DNA from: Schistocerca nitens
Lineage: Eukaryota > Arthropoda > Insecta > Orthoptera > Acrididae
Reading direction: 5' to 3'
Assembly (NCBI RefSeq): GCF_023898315.1
Contig: NC_064615.1
Location: 736,419,450 to 736,483,449, forward strand
DNA: 64,000 nt
Shown: one piece after another, positions 9,904 through 21,537 of the stretch
How the letters are laid out: every line of letters starts with the position of its first letter
How positions within the stretch are numbered: the stretch's first letter is position 1
Made by a program: the position numbers and the translations under genes
The notes under the pieces: generated by a model
What the model was told of the DNA's origin: nothing
What the model saw: only the letters and a program-made list of their open reading frames with translations
The model's database searches: none

Positions 9904-11500
9904 CATCCTGTATACAGGGACGGTAACCTACAGAGCATTTTTGTTTTACGTGGCTATCCTCCTGACTATTACTGAAAAGTAAATAGTATCCATAGAAAAA
10001 TTGAAATTGTCGATGTTTGATTCAGGTTTTATACGAAAATCGTCGATTTTTAACGTGAATCAGAAGTAAAAATCAAGTAAACACTACTGATTTATCACAT
10101 AACGCTACAAAACCTAATTTCCTCACAAAAGTTGTAAAATGGCATAAAAAACCGCAAAACAATAACATATCAAACATCGCTCCAATACTTCGTTGAATTA
10201 TATCAAACATGTTTCTGCAATTCATAAAAAAACTTCCACATTTATCAGTAATAATGGGAAACTCTTGCCTTTGATCACGATGAAGAAAGTTCTATTGAGT
10301 TCAAAATAACAATGATAACAGTTCATATTTCTAATGTTCGTGCATGTAAACTGTACTTACAGCAAAAGTAATTGCTTTGGTTACATAAAGGTGTAGAAGC
10401 TAAGCGATCAACAAATTTGTGTTATAAAATGTAATTTTTATTCTGTAAGGATACAGAATACAGAATGGACTAGCAGTGAATGATGTGCGGTGGTAATTAT
10501 GTGCATAAAAAAAGAGTGAAAGAGAACAGAGAGAAACCGACTGCTTCAAGTTTCTTACACATTCATTTATGTTGCTTTCCCTACCAATGCTACCAATGCC
10601 ACCGGTAATCCTACCGTTTTCTACTATATTCATGTCGTGAGCCAAAATTACCGAACCATTGTTCTGGTACAGCGCAACTCTAGTCTTCCGCTGATTTAGG
10701 TCATACGGGTCAGTACGCTCGCATACCACACGTGTGGAGGGGTAGCAGGCCTGCTGGTTGGCGGCCAGTACACCAAAGAATATTCTTATTTAGCTATTGA
10801 GTGAAACATATTCCAATCTGAGAGAAGGATTGAACACAAAGTGGACCTGCGCAGGAAATAAAGTTATAATTACACAAGAAGGAGAAGTGCTGTAGCTAAA
10901 CACACAAGACAGATCCAATAGTTCGTGCAGCCTCAAGTTTTAATATGAATAGCTATTTCTTTGACTTTGAGTAGATCGACCGTAAAGGCAAATTTGTGCA
11001 GCCTCCTTCAATCAAAGTGGTTTTATTTGTCTGCTAGTTCTCTGTATTCACAGGGTGGCCCCTCTGATGTTTCACCACTACATCAGTTTCTGCTTACATC
11101 GTATCACTTTAGCCCTCAGCGCGTTTACTGTCTGCTATGTCTTCCAAGGAAAGACGTAGTCATCACGAAGTTCCTCTTTAATATTCTTAAACTGACGCCT
11201 GCTTATGTACACTCAACACTACTAGGTACTCACTGGAGAGTAGAGTCAGAGAAACATTTCAGTACAGCACTCAGGAATAATACGAAACATGTAATTTTTT
11301 TCGTTTTACGTTCGGGGTTCCCAAAAGAGTTAATGTTACCTCACTTTCAACGTGTATTGAAAATAATATGTAATAAGATGGACTCTACCCATAAACCACT
11401 TCTCTCAAAACGCCATAGTTAGATTCATGCCTAGATCTGACTGAAATGTAGTTTTCCCCTTTGTTCCCCTAATTCAAACTTGTGCTCATACGACTATGTA
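9904..11500. other. Intron, nothing recognised
   Basis: AT-rich DNA. Open frames at 10400-10729 (-) and 10961-11422 (+) have no recognisable domain, no codon structure and no splice context, and I regard them as chance. The TTTTCCCCTTTGTTCCCCTA block at 11447 is shared with 8043. Confidence 0.4.
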
Positions 11501-11564
11501 TGGTAATCATATGTGGAACAGATGCACTATAAACTAGAACACGAAATGATTTGTTCAGACATAC

Positions 11565-11757
11565 TTAACTAACTACTTGAGGAAGCTGTAGAGGGTAAAA
11601 ACTGTAGAGCAAGACGGAGGTTGGAATACATCAACCAAATAATTGAGGAGGTCGGTTGCGAGTGGCACTACACTGGGATGAAGAGGAGAGGAATTCGTGG
11701 CGGGCCGCATCAAACCAATTCGAAGACTGACGACTCAAAAAAAAAAAAAAAAAAAAG
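11565..11757 (+). mobile_element. LINE 3' end with poly(A) tail
   Basis: Translates as LEEAVEGKNCRARRRLEYINQII, then WHYTGMKRRG, equivalent to the VEGKNRRGRPRDEYTKQI and DRVAWRAASNQ blocks of the other LINE copies. It ends at AAGACTGACGACTC followed by about 20 A. It is a short 5'-truncated copy from a related but different LINE family with an A tail rather than a CAA tail. Confidence 0.75.
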
Positions 11758-11905
11758 CTTAACTGAGATATGAAGTACTAGGGTATATTCGATATGTGGA
11801 GTTCAGTATACAACTGTACGTTCAATTAAAACTTAACCCTCAACTGTAGGCAGAAGACACTAGGCTTCCTATAAATAATTTTTACCTATGAACTGGGTGG
11901 GATAT

Positions 11906-13045
11906 ACACACATCAAAAAAAGTTTTCCATCACCCCACTTCCCAGAACCCCTAAAGATAGACGTTGACTGTGGATATTGTATCACAGACACAGTCCCTTT
12001 GACTGTTCATAGATGTCACTAAACCCGCCCAAAGATGCAAACAAGCATGCATGAGCAGCGCCTTTTAGACGGAGGGGGTCAGACAGCCTATCAGTTCCAG
12101 TCATTCCACCAGGAAGGAGGCACATGGCTCGTGTTGTCTATAGTTCAACCATGCGTAGACGGTTAATACCGCGGTTCGATCGCGTCCGCATTGTTACTTT
12201 GTGCCAGGAAGGACTCTCAATAAGCGAAGTGTCCAGGAGTCTCGTAGTGAACCAAAGCGATGTTGTTCGGACATGGAGGAGATACAGAGAGACAGGGACT
12301 GCCGATGACATGTCTCGCTTAGGCCGCCCAAGGGCCACTACTGCAGTGGATGACCGCTACCTACGGATTATGGCTCGGAGAAAACCTGACAGCAACGCCA
12401 CATTGATGAATAATGCTTTTCGTGCAGCCGCAGGACGTCGTGTTACGACTTAAACTGTGCGCAATAAGTTGCATGATGCGCAACTTCACTCCCGACGTAC
12501 AAGGCCAGGTCCACCTTTGCAACTACGACACCATGCAGCGCGGAACAGATGGGCCCAACAACATGCCAAATGGGCCGCTCAGGATTGGCATCACGTTCTC
12601 TTCGCCGATGAGTGCCGCATATGCCTTCAACCAGACAATCATCGGAGACGTGTTTAGGGGCAACCCCGTCAGGCTGAACGTCCTAGACACACTGTCCAGC
12701 GAGTGCAGCAAGGTGGAGGTTCCCTGCTGTTTTGGGATGGCATTATGTGGAGCCGACGTACGCCGTTGGCGGTCATAGAAGGCGCCGTAACGGCTGTACG
12801 ATACGTTAATGCCATCCTCCGGCCGATAGTACAATCATATCGGCAGCATATTGGCGAGGCATTCGTCTTCATGGGCGACAATTCGCGCCCCCATCGTGCT
12901 CATCTTGTGAATGACTTCCTTCAGGATAACAACATCGCTCGTCTTGAGTGGCCAGCATGTTCTCCAGACATGAACCCTATAGAACAAGCCTGGGATAGAT
13001 TGAAAAAGGCTGTTTATGAACAACGTAACCGACCAACCAACTGCT
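11906..13045 (+). mobile_element. Tc1-like transposon, 3' truncated
   Basis: The left end is preserved: TA at 11904-11905, then CACACATCAAAAAAAGTTTT, the usual Tc1-like TIR. The transposase follows, but its C-terminus and the right TIR are missing; homology fades at about 13045. No matching inverted repeat was found to the right. Confidence 0.8.
12124..13045 (+). pseudogene. Tc1-like transposase (two stops, truncated)
   Basis: It starts at ATG 12124 in a purine-rich context. The N-terminus contains an HTH (GLSISEVSRSLVVNQSDVVRTW) and a GRP-rich linker (LGRPRATTAVDDRYL). Frame is conserved to about residue 300 apart from TAA at 12451-12453 and TAG at 12655-12657; the latter replaces the Trp of the usual RVWR. 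The catalytic residues are in HVLFADECRICL, VFMGDNSRPHRAH and SPDMNPIEQAWDRL, spaced as DD34E. The last ~40 residues are lost at the truncation. It belongs to a different Tc1 lineage from those at 805 and 41313. Confidence 0.9.
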
Positions 13046-13617
13046 TTTCCCGCGGTTTTAAAAATTCATCATTTAACATCGATGTTTTGTAGTTAATTAT
13101 TATCGGTCATGGATGTTTAGTTGTCGATGACTAAATCGAAATCAGCATCGACTATGTGACACATCCCCCATCTCTCATCTGATCCACTGAACATCAGTGT
13201 AGCTGAGTTGGAGAATGTTTCAAATCCTCACAAATAACCAGCATATGCATACAATGGTTGGGCTGTAGGAATCGTAAAACCTTTTAGGGCTTGTTTCTGA
13301 ATTATTGCAATTTTTCTCGTATCTATTTAACGGTGAGCATCCGATTGGGACTACATCTCACAGTATGAAATCCTATTCAACGTTTTCCACTGTATGGACG
13401 ACTAATTTCTGGCGACAGTGCTTCGAAAGTCAAATAGGAGTAAAGTCCGTCTAGGGTAATATCGTTCTACAGTTCAGAGTTCTTTCTAGAATGACATAAT
13501 GAGAAGCAGATTCCACGTACTTCTGTCAGTAACATGTACTGAAGGCTACATCATTTTCATATCATAATCCTGCTGCAAATATGGCTCAGCAGTACCTCTA
13601 TTTTATACCATGATTAG
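13046..13617. other. Intron, nothing recognised
   Basis: No coding or repeat signature seen. Confidence 0.4.
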
Positions 13618-14790
13618 CTGAGTAACCGGCGTTGCCCGGGTGTGTATTTATTCCAATCTTCTATTAGGCCATCTCCTCCATCCCGCCTTCTCTGTCCATC
13701 TCCTGCCAACCCCCCCCCCCTCCCCTATCTGATCATCTCCCTGGTCCCTTCTATCTTATCTGTCCACCTCCTCCGCTTCCCACTCTCTGTCCATCTTCTC
13801 CTCTCTCTCTCTCTATCTCCATAGGTTCTTCCCCCCTCTCTATTTCCTTCTCCCCCTGCCTTGTCCATCGTCACCTTCCCTTCTAAATAAATCTTCCCCT
13901 CCCCCTCTATCCGTCCACCTCCGCCTCCCCCTACCCCTCTCTCTGTCCACCTCCATCTCCTCCTCCCCCTTTCCTCCTCCCCTGTGCATATCTTCCTCCC
14001 TAATATCACTCGCCACCTTCTCCCCCTCTCTCTTTCGAACTTCTCCTGCCCCCTCTCTCTGTCCAGCTCCTCCACTTCCCTTTCTCTGTCTGTTTCCTCC
14101 TTCCTCTCTCTCTGTCCATGACCACCTCCCCCACCCCCTACTGTGCCCATCTCCTTCTTCCCCCCACTGTCTGTCCATTTCTTCTCCCCCTTCTCTCTCC
14201 ATCACCGCGTTATCATCCCCACCCCAACAGGAAGTTGGTGGTTCTCGCCCCCACAGTATTTCTTTCCAGATAGTAAGTAACATTGTTCCAAGCTTTGTTG
14301 AAATTGATCACCGAGTTTAGGAGGAGCTTTGCTCAGGTTCAAACATGTCACGTATATTTGACTCATATTTATCACACTTCATACATATTTGTGCATGTAT
14401 TTTACGTGTCTCTCTAGCGAATTGTGCCCTGCTGTTTCCTTTTCATGCAGGTCAATATTTATGACGTCATATCTCCTAAACTTCGTGTCGTACATTGATG
14501 CACTTTAGCAGTTGCATTCAATTGTATATGTAGATACTGTCTCCAAAAGATATTGCGAACGGAGCCAGTAGAGTTCGTAAAGTTTTGAAATTATGTGTAA
14601 AGTTTCTTGCAAGTCACTAAATGTTCTCATTCTCAAATACCGGATGTATATAGGCTGGCTATTTGAGCGACGTGAGCTAGCCTCCTTTGAGAGGTAAGAG
14701 ATTCTTGTTCCCACAGTGTTGCGTGTACCAAGTTTGGTTTAAATTGATCCAGTGGTGTAGGAGGAGATGTTAAACATAAATATATTTTTA
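13618..14790 (+). repeat. Dispersed repeat with long C/T tract, copy 2
   Basis: Begins GAGTAACCGGCGTTGCCCGG. The C/T tract at 13665-14215 is made of TCTCTGTCCATCTCCTCC-like units with runs of C. The shared ACAGTATTTCTTTCCAGAT block follows, then CATATTTATCACACTT. The tail is CCAAGTTTGGTTTAAATTGA ... GGAGGAGATGTTAAACATA. The order is the same as in copy 1 at 5880-7335. The transposon class is unknown; the tail resembles those of several insect LINE or Helitron-type repeats. Confidence 0.75.
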
Positions 14791-15027
14791 TAAGATACAG
14801 TTAAAAGGAAATAATTTGAATTAGGTCTGGCTAAATTAACGATTTAAAAGTGTCACATTCCCGATCTCATATTTTTTTTCTTTACATTTTTCCACACTGA
14901 TTTTCTCGCAGTTGAAACTATGCGAAATTGACGAGACTATTAGACACGGAGAGCAGCTTCTGATTACAAAGGATGGAAAGAGAAACTTTCCGAATGGTTT
15001 TTAATAGTTCATCCAGACATTCGTTTT

Positions 15028-15140
15028 AATCTGTTTAGAGAACCCACGGAAAATCTAAATCTGCATGGTTGTACCGGGATTCGAACCTCATATTTCCATA
15101 GATTGATTCCATTGCCTAAACGACTGTACAAGGTGCTCAG
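15028..15140 (-). mobile_element. SINE fragment, family B
   Basis: The + strand holds CACGGAAAATCTAAATCTGC followed by CCGGGATTCGAACCTC. This is the reverse complement of a SINE whose tRNA-like B box reads GGTTCGAATCCCGG. It corresponds to the better copy at 54305-54782. Confidence 0.5.
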
Positions 15141-16880
15141 TTTTGACAAAGTGAAGACATAAATCTAGTACCCGTTTTATAGGCAACTCAACTCGCCTTC
15201 AAAAAATGACGAATACCGCTGACACAGAGGCCGCCATGTTGGCATGACTCATAGGATACACCTATAATATATTTTGTTAGCAACTTGGCATTTAAGTTCC
15301 TTACCAACCAGTGATGATCCCTTTACGACTCAGACAGAAACTACGTCTAAGATTAATTATCAGCAATATGTTTAGAGATTCTGATCGTAAAACATAGCCC
15401 CGTTGCACACCACTACTTTCCTGAAGTCAATGATCTGAACAGTTCTATATTCCTGATCATCTTTGTAATTTCATGTACGGTAACTAAAATCTAGTTTGAA
15501 GTACTTTTCAGTTACATATATCCTTCTTGCTTTTGGCACGAAGTTTTGAAAAGTGTATGATGGCCTGTGATTAAAAGTAAGTAATGGGCTACTCATACAT
15601 AGAGCCCAAATGGACGCACGCTTAACATCTTCTGCCAGTGGTTACTAACTTAGGTTTGAACACATAACATATCCTTCATTTATTAGAAAAGGACTCCAAA
15701 ACAAGTTTGATAAAATTCATCCGCATCTTACGTCTACAAAATGTATTAAGCGTTATAAACTGCCTTAAAAGATCAATTTTGATGCGATTAAGACAAAATC
15801 ACTGGTTTCATGGTCAAATGCTCTTAAACTGAGCTTGTATTACGATTTCTTCACAGTGGTATCCTCTCAGACATAAATATAATAATTCTAGGCCCTTACA
15901 GGAAAGAGGCGAGCTAAAACAGTAGGGAATTACCAACCACTTCATTTTGCCAGCATTTTCAAATTATTTCGGTAAAATTATACACAGTAACATTATAAAA
16001 GAGCAACAGAGAAAAACTTCGCAGTAGTAAATAATTACAGTTCGAAAACGGCTATCGATAGAGTATGCTATAGTTCTGTCCACAGACGATCGATTAGAGT
16101 TAATAAATAACAAAATTTTGCCATTATGAACAATTTGTGATCTAGCTAAAACGACTACTTGTGTGTTTTTTCGTGTTAAAATGAAAATAAAATGGAATAG
16201 TGCATACAGCCTGTCCCTGGCTTTAACTCTGTCTGCCTGACAGAAAGCAGCGTGTATGATTAACATTCTGATTACATAGCAGCAGGTGCTCGGAACTGAC
16301 GCAGTGTAACACACGATTGTATTTTGGATCCTTTGTTGTTTACACGTAAACCATAGCCCATTTTCATTAGATACAGTAATTAATTCAAATTGCTAATAAA
16401 TGGACAGAATGCCGGATGATATCTTTGTAAATAAAAGGGTTTAGAAGTCACTCTGATTTACGGAATTATGTATGATAATGAAAGTAACTGATTATATCAG
16501 ATCGAAAGAAACATCAACGAACTACATTAGCAGGCCAAAAAACGCTTTTTAAAGATTGATATTGTGAAATAATAATACTGCACGTGTGAATTAGGTAACA
16601 ATAGAGATATAAGTAACTTACCTTATGTCAGGCTACTGAATATCAGAAAAGTTTTTACTAAGAAATAACGGAACAGCTTTCCACTATCAAACTCACTGAC
16701 AAGAATGATAATGCACGAGTATATTAGCGCTAGTATCAGCACATCGCGGCAGGCAGCAGTAAGATTCAGGTCAAAGGATTGCAGTGACCACTTTATCACA
16801 CCTTACCCTAATATTTGCATTGTAATACTAGAATCTTTTACAAAGCTCAGTCAGTTTATTGTACCCGCGGCAAAATGCTC
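15141..16880. other. Intron, nothing recognised
   Basis: AT-rich, with no supported gene. The minus frame at 15964-16314 shows no domain and is treated as chance. Confidence 0.4.
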
Positions 16881-16899
16881 CTATCGGAACACAAGAAAG

Positions 16900-19780
16900 A
16901 CGATTATGTTCTTCTTTAAGAGACTGACTGAAAAGTGGGGTGCCAGCTACCTCAATCTACCTTACTCAACATTTTTAAAAATTTTCCCAAAAATGTTTGT
17001 ATTAGAACACACTCGCGCTTTTTTTAACATGCAACGAACTTCTTACTCCCACGAAATCTCCTAACTGTAAATCGCTTTCACACACTAGTCGTCAAACTTA
17101 TTTGCTCAAGAGCCAATACTGACATTGTGGGGTAGCATCTTGGGCCACATATGTTCCCATCTTATTATTTACTGATAACCTACATACATTACTACGTCTT
17201 CTCCTTTTTCTTGTGTCTTTGTCCCGCATCGGCGCAGGGTCCGTATCGTTATTTACGGATTTGGCACGGTTAATTTAAAAGACAGACAAGTACACTGCCC
17301 GTCGCCTCCACGTTACCCACGGGACGGAACATGTGCACCCCAGCTGTCTGCGTGCAGTGTTATTTACATTAAAGCGGGCAAAAGTACTTTAAATATTTGT
17401 GAACAGTTTAACTGAGCCGGCACTTGGGTACCAACCTGGTATTCACCTAGTTGAATGTGGGAAACCGCCTAATAACCACATCTACGTCAGCCGGCAAACG
17501 ACCCTCGTCGTTAAGCCAACGGGTGGATCCGATCTGCGTCAGCACACCTCCCCGTCCTGGGGCAGCTCTTTGACACGCACAGCTATCCAGGCGTGTACAT
17601 CAGTTAGTATGCCCTGAGCCGCCAAAAGACCAGCTATAGTAAGAAAGCGACAAGTTGGCCGCCGGCCCCGAGAACCGGTCATGATCCTTGAAAGTCGGCA
17701 CCTATCGGAATATTTTGTGTCAAGTGTTCCGTACTTCAGATTGCTGCCACCTTCTGCAATCACCCAGTTACGTCACTGTAATTTCAGGACAAAGGGTTGT
17801 GTTTTCTGTGTCAGCGGTTGATTATTTGATTAAAAACAGTAATTATACTTAAATCTGCCAGGAAGTTTCAATTATACTTATATTTAAATGATTTATGCAG
17901 TACGGGTATGAAATAGTATCACTAATGTTTATTAAAGATTTTGAGTGTGATTTTTCTTCTACTCATTGCGATGTATTGCAACACCCTTAATTTAATTTCA
18001 TATGCCGTGCTACACATATTTACCATATTGGAAAATGACCGCCTCTATAATAATCATTCACGAATCCACTTTGCTTCCGTTTGAAATTTATACCATTGCA
18101 ACTGATCGGTACGAGGCAAGCACGCACGTGAGTGGGCAGCACTTGAAGACAGACAGGTAAGTATTCCCCCTGACACATCCTCTAAACCTCCTGCGGCCGT
18201 GCTGCTTACACCTCTGTCCCTGACACAAGCGGCCAACTTCACTTAGCTCACTGCCGAATTCGCGAACGTTAATTAAAATTACCCTCATTCGAAAATATGA
18301 CTGTCTCTGTAGGTATTTCTCTTTCCTGATGAGCACGAAAACTATATTCTTAAGTAGCTATTAAGGTTTATTGACGTTTTTAGACTCGACTGAGAACCGC
18401 AGGTTGCACGAGTACTTGTTCGAGCCGCATGTGGCCCACAGGCCACAGTTTGATGACCAACGCATTATTCCATCGCTGTAAGTCGCTCATACCTATCAGC
18501 TCGGCAGCTAGTAGTTGGTGCCGGCAACTGCAACGCTTCCTCCCCAGGCTGTATGCAACGGAGATTGGGGATGGCCCTAGCCCCCAATAAATTTTATCAT
18601 AGACGACTGCACATTCGTGAGTCAGAAGTTTTAAATACCTGGATATATATGCTGGGAATGGCTTTATTCGGTTTTAATAGAAGCTCTCAATCGTTTTACT
18701 TGGAGCATCTACACATGCAAATTTAAATTGCGAAACTGGTGTTGTTCACCAACAAAGATTTCTAACAGTCGCCGCGGTATTTTCTTCTCAAATCAGGGAA
18801 TATTTCGGCAGTGGTTGCTCTACATATAAAATAGTGTGTACTTTTAAATACGCTTCACTGCCACTGTGTCCCTCTCTTTCTCTCATATTGCTGTTGTTTC
18901 CTTCGTTCTTTCTGTACCATAAGCACTATCTACTATTTGCCAGTACTTATTATTCCCTCTCTTTCGCACTTCCTTTATACCCTTCTCTCTGAGCACAAAA
19001 AAGCGAGAAAATATTTGCATGTCAAAACTCTTCTGAATATTTTTAAAGATGCTAAGGAAAATAGACACGAATAACATGTCGATGATTCCCTTCTTTTCCA
19101 TCCCACAACAGGACATATCACTTATCACGAAAGGAACTTTATGAGTCAGTAAAATTTTGATAGTTTACTAATGTGAAACTGAAATATCGCAAAACTAATT
19201 TTACTCTTAAGATCGGATTCTAGGTGTACAAAAATTTTGCATGTGTTTCAGTACTGCAATATGGCGTTCTCAGAATCCTACTGATGATAAAGAAGGCATT
19301 TAACAGCATATGTCTCCGTGGTACGCCATTTTATTACCTACGTTTCCGGCACACACCAGGTTTTATGTGCGTATTTCAAGGGAACTTTCAACTTCTTTAC
19401 CTAGTATACGGACAAAGATATCAATCAAATTTCAAGCTTGTTCGAGATACGGGTCTTTGGAATATGTCGTAAAAATTGCAGCCACTTTCTGTGTATAGCC
19501 GTCTTGGAATCCACGGCTAGGTTTTAGTACGAAAAAAATATAAAGACAGCGCCTTTTTTGTGGAAGGGGGTCTTTTTAAGGAATCGCCCATGCCAAACGA
19601 TATGCTCTATTTGCCTAAGCAGGAGCAAGTGTGTAATGTTCGTATTTCAACACTGTACTGTAAGATAATGATACTAAGACGATCCTTCTTGATACGGCCA
19701 ATCGATACTTCTTAGCAGCGTATCGCAGATACAAGGATTTTATCCTCCTGCCGGCTGGTACGCTCTCGCACCAGTGCGGA
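16900..19780 (+). repeat. Satellite-like repeat family R, interrupted copy
   Basis: Segments at 16910-17082 and 19310-19760 match the array at 55640-57200: AACATGCAAC, GCATAGCCGTCTTGGAATCC-like, CTTTTTTGTGG and CCTAAGCAGGAGCAAGTGTG followed by GACTAAGACGATCC. The same family recurs at 24600-25125. A hAT-like insertion (17083-18463) lies between the two parts. It has no coding content. Confidence 0.6.
17083..18463. mobile_element. Possible non-autonomous hAT-like element
   Basis: The ends form a weak inverted repeat: CACTAGTCGTCAAACT at the left, and GTTGGTCATCAAACT reading inward from the right. The right end contains CATGTGGCCCACAGGCCACA, a motif often seen next to hAT ends. No 8-bp target duplication was found and no transposase is present. 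An internal part (17395-17640: CCGGCACTTGGGTACCAACC ... CGGGTGGATCCGATC) looks like an older dispersed repeat. The call is weak. Confidence 0.35.
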
Positions 19781-19803
19781 AAGTTCTTAAGCCACCGCGA
19801 ATC

Positions 19804-19997
19804 ACCGGCCAGGGTGGCCGAGCGGTTCTAGGCGCTACAGTCTGGAACCGCGCGACCGCTGCGGTCGCAGGCTCGAATCCTGCCTCGGGCATGGCTGTGT
19901 GTGATGTCCTTAGGTTAGTTAGGTTTAAGTAGTTCTAAGTTCTAGGGGACTGATGGCCTCCGAAGTTAAGTCCCATAGTGCTCAGAGTCATTTTGAA
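19804..19997 (+). mobile_element. tRNA-headed SINE, family A
   Basis: The head has tRNA-like box A (GTGGCCGAGCGGTTCTAGGC) and box B (GGCTCGAATCC), Ser/Leu-type. The body is GTGTGTGATGTCCTTAGGTT and AAGTAGTTCTAAGTTCTAGG, ending CATAGTGCTCAGAGTCATTT. Target duplications CCACCGCGAATC are at 19792-19803 and 19998-20009, exact over 12 bp. It is inserted in the gene 1 intron in gene orientation. Confidence 0.92.
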
Positions 19998-20009
19998 CCA
20001 CCGCGAATC

Positions 20010-20825
20010 GAGCAAATGAGGTTGATCGCAGCACACAGGAAGCGTTGATTAACGCCCTGCAGCAAGCATTTTGGTGTCGCTGAGGCCGGTTAGTGGATCG
20101 CTGGGAATGTGGAATCACTTGTTGATGGGCGGGTCGCTGCTTTGCTGCCTGCCCGGGAGTGATGTGACAAGCTGCACCCGTGGACTTGCGCGCTGTACAT
20201 CATTCTGACTTCGGTGAGCCTATTCATTCCGTCTCTCTGAGGCTTCTTGGGTTACTAACTGTCAGACTGTGTTTACTTGGGGGATTCCTCGTGACTCTAC
20301 AGGATTACGTACGCTCGATTGCGTGGTTTTTGAAACTGGCTCAAATGGTCTGTGTGCACAGAGGAATTATCAGTGGCAGTTATTTGTGCGCCTTGGGTAG
20401 CCGTTTTGAGTTGCACTCGGGGAACAGTAAGGCTGCGTCTTTCATCTGCTGTAGAAGCCTGTGCAAGTTTGGTTGGTGTGAGAGAATAGGCAGGGTTTAT
20501 GTATGTCCTTGTAGACCGTTGGTGCTAAGGAATTTTACCTTAAGGCTGCTTAAAGTCCCTGCCTAGCTCCAGGACAGCTCCTACCAAATAATGTATGTAT
20601 GTACTCAGGGACAGGTTGGTAAAGCCCATTCTGTAACATGTTCTGATTCTCTTGAGTTGCCTACCATTGTGCTTAACTCATTGTTTGTTAAATTTATTTG
20701 AAGTTGCTGATTTTCAGCTGGGCGACACTCGATAAAATTCATTGTTTACTTGCCTGTGAATTACTTGTTTAACATAACCGATAACAGCTTAAACTATTAG
20801 AAACTTTATAGATACTGTGATTTAC
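20010..20825. other. Intron, nothing recognised
   Basis: The + frame 20180-20566 is open for 128 codons but has no recognisable domain or splice context. Confidence 0.4.
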
Positions 20826-20900
20826 AAAATTGTTAAAGCTTTCGTGGCCACTTGTTGACAAAGTGCCTATTGGCTTCGGCCGACGTTCATCTAATGATTT

Positions 20901-20943
20901 CACTGACGTTTCGCCAGCACGAGTGGCTGGCATTGTCAAAGCT
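20901..20943 (-). ncRNA. Hammerhead-ribozyme-like motif, left copy
   Basis: On the minus strand: a short stem I (AGCT before the core, CAGT after), core TTGACAA, stem II GCCAGC/GCTGGC (6 perfect pairs) with loop CACTCGT, then GAAAC, a self-complementary ACGT stem III, and GTC at the cleavage position. The consensus core is CTGANGA; here C3 and G8 are both changed (U3 and A8), which keeps the pair. Hammerheads with minimal stem III are established in Penelope-like elements. Activity here is inference. Confidence 0.5.
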
Positions 20944-21537
20944 TGACCCTCCATTGCCGGTGGTGAACTGGAGCCGAGCTCGCGGCCGCAGACTGTATGC
21001 ACCTGGCGCGCCAACGTCCGAGGGCTTCTCCTCGGTCATTTCTGGTGCGGTTCTCCTATTGCTACCATCGATGGTCGTTTGCTGCAGTAGGGGAAGCCAC
21101 GATCCGTTTACCTTAAGGCTTTCCTCTTTCTTATTGAAACTGTTCATGTGTTTTTGTATTTCTACAGCTTCTCTGAACAAGAACGTGTGATAGTGCTTCT
21201 CTAAAACCAGAACATCCGTGTCGGTGAATTTTATTACGTGGTCGGTCTCACTCAGTGCGTGCTCTGCCACGGCCGATTTCTTCACCTGCCCCAATCTTCA
21301 GTATCGCTTATGTTCTTTGATCCTGGTGTTGATTGATCGTCCAGTCATTCCGACACAAACTTTTCCGTATGTGAATGGTATACGGTATATTCCCGACATT
21401 TCAAGTGGGTCTCTTTTCTCCTTTGCGGGTTTAAGACACTCTTTGATCTTCCTTGTCGACTTGAAAATCGTCTTTACGCCATGTTTGCGCAATACACGGC
21501 CGATTCTGTCCTTCACTCTGGGAATGTATGGCAGAAA
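20944..21537 (-). pseudogene. GIY-YIG endonuclease domain of Penelope element (left)
   Basis: The C-terminal endonuclease of the Penelope protein, which in the family nicks target DNA for insertion. It reads IPRVKDRIGRVLRKHGVKTI, then GIYRIPFTYGKVCVGMTGRSI (GIY present, but the YIG-equivalent is CVG), then KEHKRY followed by a stop and SAVAEHALSETDHVIKFTD. The changed Tyr and the stop make it defective. It continues from the RT across the SINE insertion. Confidence 0.88.

Noticed and set aside
10961-11422. 153-codon open frame
   Set aside because: No recognisable domain, no splice-like borders, and composition like the surrounding intron.
17083-18463. Firm hAT transposon
   Set aside because: TIR match is weak, no 8-bp duplication, no transposase. 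Kept only as a low-confidence feature.
19804-19880. tRNA gene candidate
   Set aside because: The A/B boxes belong to SINE heads with body, tail and target duplications. The same applies at 21768, 24813, 54325, 62272 and 62873.
20180-20566. 128-codon open frame
   Set aside because: No family resemblance seen; inside the intron of esterase gene 1.
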